A stretch of 58,156 nt of DNA from Streptomyces sparsogenes (GTDB taxonomy: Bacteria; Actinomycetota; Actinomycetes; Streptomycetales; Streptomycetaceae): assembly GCF_001704635.1 (NCBI RefSeq), contig NZ_MAXF01000141.1, positions 1-58,156 on the forward strand. The letters are read 5' to 3'. The notes below the pieces were generated by a model. It was not told the origin of the DNA. It was given only the letters and a program-made list of their open reading frames with translations, and did no database searches. The position numbers were made by a program, and so were the translations under genes. The stretch's first letter is position 1, and the number at the start of each line of letters is the position of its first letter. Positions 56,469 to 58,156 of this stretch are shown here, one piece after another.

Positions 56469-57995
56469 TCACTGAGGGGTGCCGGGAAGGCCCGGGCCGC
56501 CGGCGCGGGCGATCGCGGCCACGGCCCGGGCGATCCGGGCGGGGGACAGATGGGCATAGCCCATCACCAGACGTACCCGCCCGTCGTCGTCGGCGGACGT
56601 GGGGCCGGGGGCGCGGCCGGGCCGGTGCCGGTAGTCGGCGAGCGGGCGCAGCGCCACCCCGGCCCGCGCCGCGCGTTCCAGGAAGCGGTCCTGGGGCCCG
56701 TACCGCCCCGGCAGCCGCGCGATGACGTGCAGCCCGGCGGCGATCCCGGTCACCTCCGTGCCGGGGAAGTGCTCGGCCAGCGCCGTGACCAGCGCGTCCC
56801 GCCGCTCCCGGTAGGCGCGCTGGCAGCGCCGCAACTGCCGGTCGTAGTCGCCGCGCTCGATGAACTCGGCCAACAGCGCCTGGTCGAGCGCCGGATTGCC
56901 CAGGTCCATGGTCCGCTTGCGCTCCACGACCGGGCCCACGAGGCCGCCGGGCACCACCAGCCAGCCCAGCCGCAGCCCCGGGGCCAGCGACTTGCTGACC
57001 GAGCCGGCATAGGCGACCCGAGCCGGGTCCAGGCCCTGCAACGCGCCGACGGGCGCCCGGTCGTAGCGGAAGTCGCCGTCGTAGTCGTCCTCCACCAGCA
57101 GGCCGTCGACGGCCCGCGCCCACTCCAGCAGTTCGAGGCGGCGCCGCGCCGAATACGCGACGCCCAGGGGGAACTGGTGGGACGGGGTGAGCTGGGCGGC
57201 CCGCGCGTCCGACGCCGCCAGGGCGGTGGGGGACAGCCCCTCCGCGTCCAGCGGCACCGGCACGGCTGTCAGTCCCGTCGCCGTCAGCAGCGTCGTGTGC
57301 TCGGGGCTGCCGGGGTCCTCCACCGCCACCGCGCGGTGCCCGAGCCCGGCCAGCGTGAAGCCCAGCAGCGTCATGGCCTGCGCGACGCCCGAGCAGATCA
57401 CCACGCACTCCGGGTCCGCCACCACCCCCCGGCGCCGGGTGAGCAGCCCCGCCACCGCGGCCCGCAACTCGGGCAGCCCGCGCGGATCCGGATACCCCAG
57501 GGCGCTGTGCGGGAGGCGCGCCAGGGCCCGGCGGTGCGCCGCCGACCACCCGGCGCGCGGGAACAGCGACAGATCGGGGGTGCCGGGTACGAAGCCGGTC
57601 CCGGGCGCGCCGCCGGACACGGGCGCCTGGTGCTCCCGCGCCGCCGCGGCCCGCGCCGCCCCGCTCACCCAGGTGCCCGAGCCGCGCGCGCTCCTCAGGT
57701 ACCCCTCGGCCGTCAGCTGCTCGTACGCCTCGGTCACCAGGCCGCGCGAGACCCCCAGGTCGGCCGCCAGCTCCCGGCTGGACGGCAGCCGGGTCCCGGC
57801 GGCGATCCGCCCCGAGCGCACCGCCTCGCGCAGCGCGGCCTGCAGCGTCCGTCCGCGCCGGCGGGGTGGCGCGGAGGCGGTGGGAAGCAGCAGCTGCCAG
57901 GCGGTGGTACCGGAAGCGGCGGTACCGGGAGTGGCGGTACCGGGAGTGGCGGTACCGGAAGCGGCGGTACCGGAAGTGGTCCCTGAATCAGCCAT
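56469..57995 (-). CDS. MocR/PdxR-type GntR regulator with aminotransferase domain
   Basis: A 508-residue regulator. The N-terminal 32 residues are Ser/Gly/Thr/Ala pentapeptide repeats encoded by a 15-nt minisatellite. A GntR winged helix follows (about 45-115, RTLQAALREAVRSGRIAAGT, LPSSRELAADLGVSRGLVTE, AEGYLRSARGSGTWVSG), then a PLP-dependent class I aminotransferase-like domain (about 140-500) with the PLP Lys in YAGSVSKSLAPGLRLGWLV. The ATG at 57995 is the start; it could equally be downstream of the repeat. It is divergent from a gene starting at 58043, its likely target. Confidence 0.9.
   Translation of the reverse strand: MADSGTTSGTAASGTATPGTATPGTAASGTTAWQLLLPTASAPPRRRGRTLQAALREAVRSGRIAAGTRLPSSRELAADLGVSRGLVTEAYEQLTAEGYLRSARGSGTWVSGAARAAAAREHQAPVSGGAPGTGFVPGTPDLSLFPRAGWSAAHRRALARLPHSALGYPDPRGLPELRAAVAGLLTRRRGVVADPECVVICSGVAQAMTLLGFTLAGLGHRAVAVEDPGSPEHTTLLTATGLTAVPVPLDAEGLSPTALAASDARAAQLTPSHQFPLGVAYSARRRLELLEWARAVDGLLVEDDYDGDFRYDRAPVGALQGLDPARVAYAGSVSKSLAPGLRLGWLVVPGGLVGPVVERKRTMDLGNPALDQALLAEFIERGDYDRQLRRCQRAYRERRDALVTALAEHFPGTEVTGIAAGLHVIARLPGRYGPQDRFLERAARAGVALRPLADYRHRPGRAPGPTSADDDGRVRLVMGYAHLSPARIARAVAAIARAGGPGLPGTPQ
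57906..57980. repeat. 15-nt minisatellite, five units, at mocR 5' end
   Basis: Five units (57906, 57921, 57936, 57951, 57966) each begin GGTACC, as in GGTACCGGAAGCGGC. Units two and three are identical. They encode the Ser/Gly/Thr/Ala N-terminal pentapeptides of the MocR-type protein. Confidence 0.95.
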
Positions 57996-58042
57996 CGGAT
58001 TGGACCTTAAGGGGTGCCGGTCGGCTGCCTAGCGTCGGCGTC
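57996..58042. promoter_or_regulatory. Divergent promoter and candidate MocR site
   Basis: A 47-nt gap between divergent starts contains GGACCTTAAGGGG with an 8-bp palindrome CCTTAAGG (58005-58012) and a TAGCGT -10-like element (58030-58035) 7 nt before the plus-strand ATG. Regulation by the MocR protein is inferred from the arrangement. Confidence 0.4.
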
Positions 58043-58156
58043 ATGAAACGAAACGATCTTCCGGTGCCGGACCCGGGCGCCCCCGCGGCCCGGATCGCCA
58101 CCCGCGCCACCGCCGCCCCTGCCGCGGCCCCCGCCGCCGGGCGCAGGGACCCCGCC
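58043..58156 (+). CDS. Start of unidentified gene (3' end outside window)
   Basis: Thirty-eight codons are visible from the ATG at 58043 (MKRNDLPVPDPGAPAARIAT, then Ala/Pro-rich sequence) to the window end. The frame is open throughout. The Ala/Pro-rich N-terminus gives no family clue. It is divergent from the MocR-type regulator and so is probably regulated by it. A leaderless start is possible, given the -10-like TAGCGT 7 nt upstream. Confidence 0.5.
   Translation, partial: MKRNDLPVPDPGAPAARIATRATAAPAAAPAAGRRDPA

Noticed and set aside
25801..57980. Short tandem arrays as CRISPR
   Set aside because: Units are 15 nt, contiguous and without unique spacers, and no cas gene is present.

Overview
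The window is chromosomal DNA of a streptomycete or a close actinomycete. The G+C content is very high, third codon positions are almost all G or C, GTG and TTG starts are common, and many genes overlap by 4 nt (GTGA or ATGA). The families also fit: SpoIIE phosphatases with PAS/GAF/HATPase domains, a divergent third-type EF-Tu, SUKH-4, an ACT-GNAT acetyltransferase, and an SseB plus WXG-like pair. I see no integrase, transposase, CRISPR array, rRNA gene or complete tRNA gene. It reads as ordinary chromosome with accessory patches.

Region by region. 1-1557 is the 3'-truncated start of a PAS/GAF/SpoIIE phosphatase. 1593-6460 (minus strand) is a coupled operon: L-fuconate dehydratase, then a ribose-type sugar ABC transporter (binding lipoprotein, double ATPase, permease). 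Divergent from it, 6625-11407 (plus strand) is an asparagine catabolic operon: GntR regulator, AnsP permease, L-asparaginase, aspartate ammonia-lyase. 11414-15230 holds a GAF regulator and a second PAS/GAF/SpoIIE/HATPase protein. 15451-18970 carries hemerythrin and ferritin-like proteins, an MBL hydrolase and a divergent TetR. 19031-24267 carries a tandem SUKH-4 protein, an amidase, a DUF2243 protein with a collagen-like tail, CtaG and a glutathionyl-hydroquinone-reductase-like protein.

24742-28719 is the most interesting stretch. A leaderless 25-codon leader peptide of the actinobacterial HIDxxRVxSA type ends in two Cys codons. It precedes a vestigial LLM-monooxygenase start, a GNAT acetyltransferase fused to an ABC permease, the matching ATPase and a binding lipoprotein. 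This looks like a cysteine-attenuated sulfur or cystine uptake operon.

28833-43466 is a mosaic: DUF4352 lipoprotein, flavin reductase, HAD protein, a structured non-coding gap, UppP, TVP38/VTT, EF-Tu3, a spermidine-synthase-like protein, an MFS exporter, a Gln/Pro-rich membrane protein split by an amber codon, DedA, gamma carbonic anhydrase, EamA with a divergent XRE-cupin regulator, YbaK, GNAT and a CoA-binding protein. 43590-58156 holds YigZ, the SseB/WXG-like pair, SbcD-SbcC, an ATP-grasp protein, a DUF885 peptidase, the ACT-GNAT acetyltransferase, PhoD, a MocR regulator and the start of a divergent gene.

A theme across the window is 15-nt (five-codon) minisatellites at six unrelated places. 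Four are inside genes, at linkers or protein ends, and two are intergenic. One lies exactly at the GNAT-permease fusion junction. Family assignments come from reading motifs by eye; no database search was possible.
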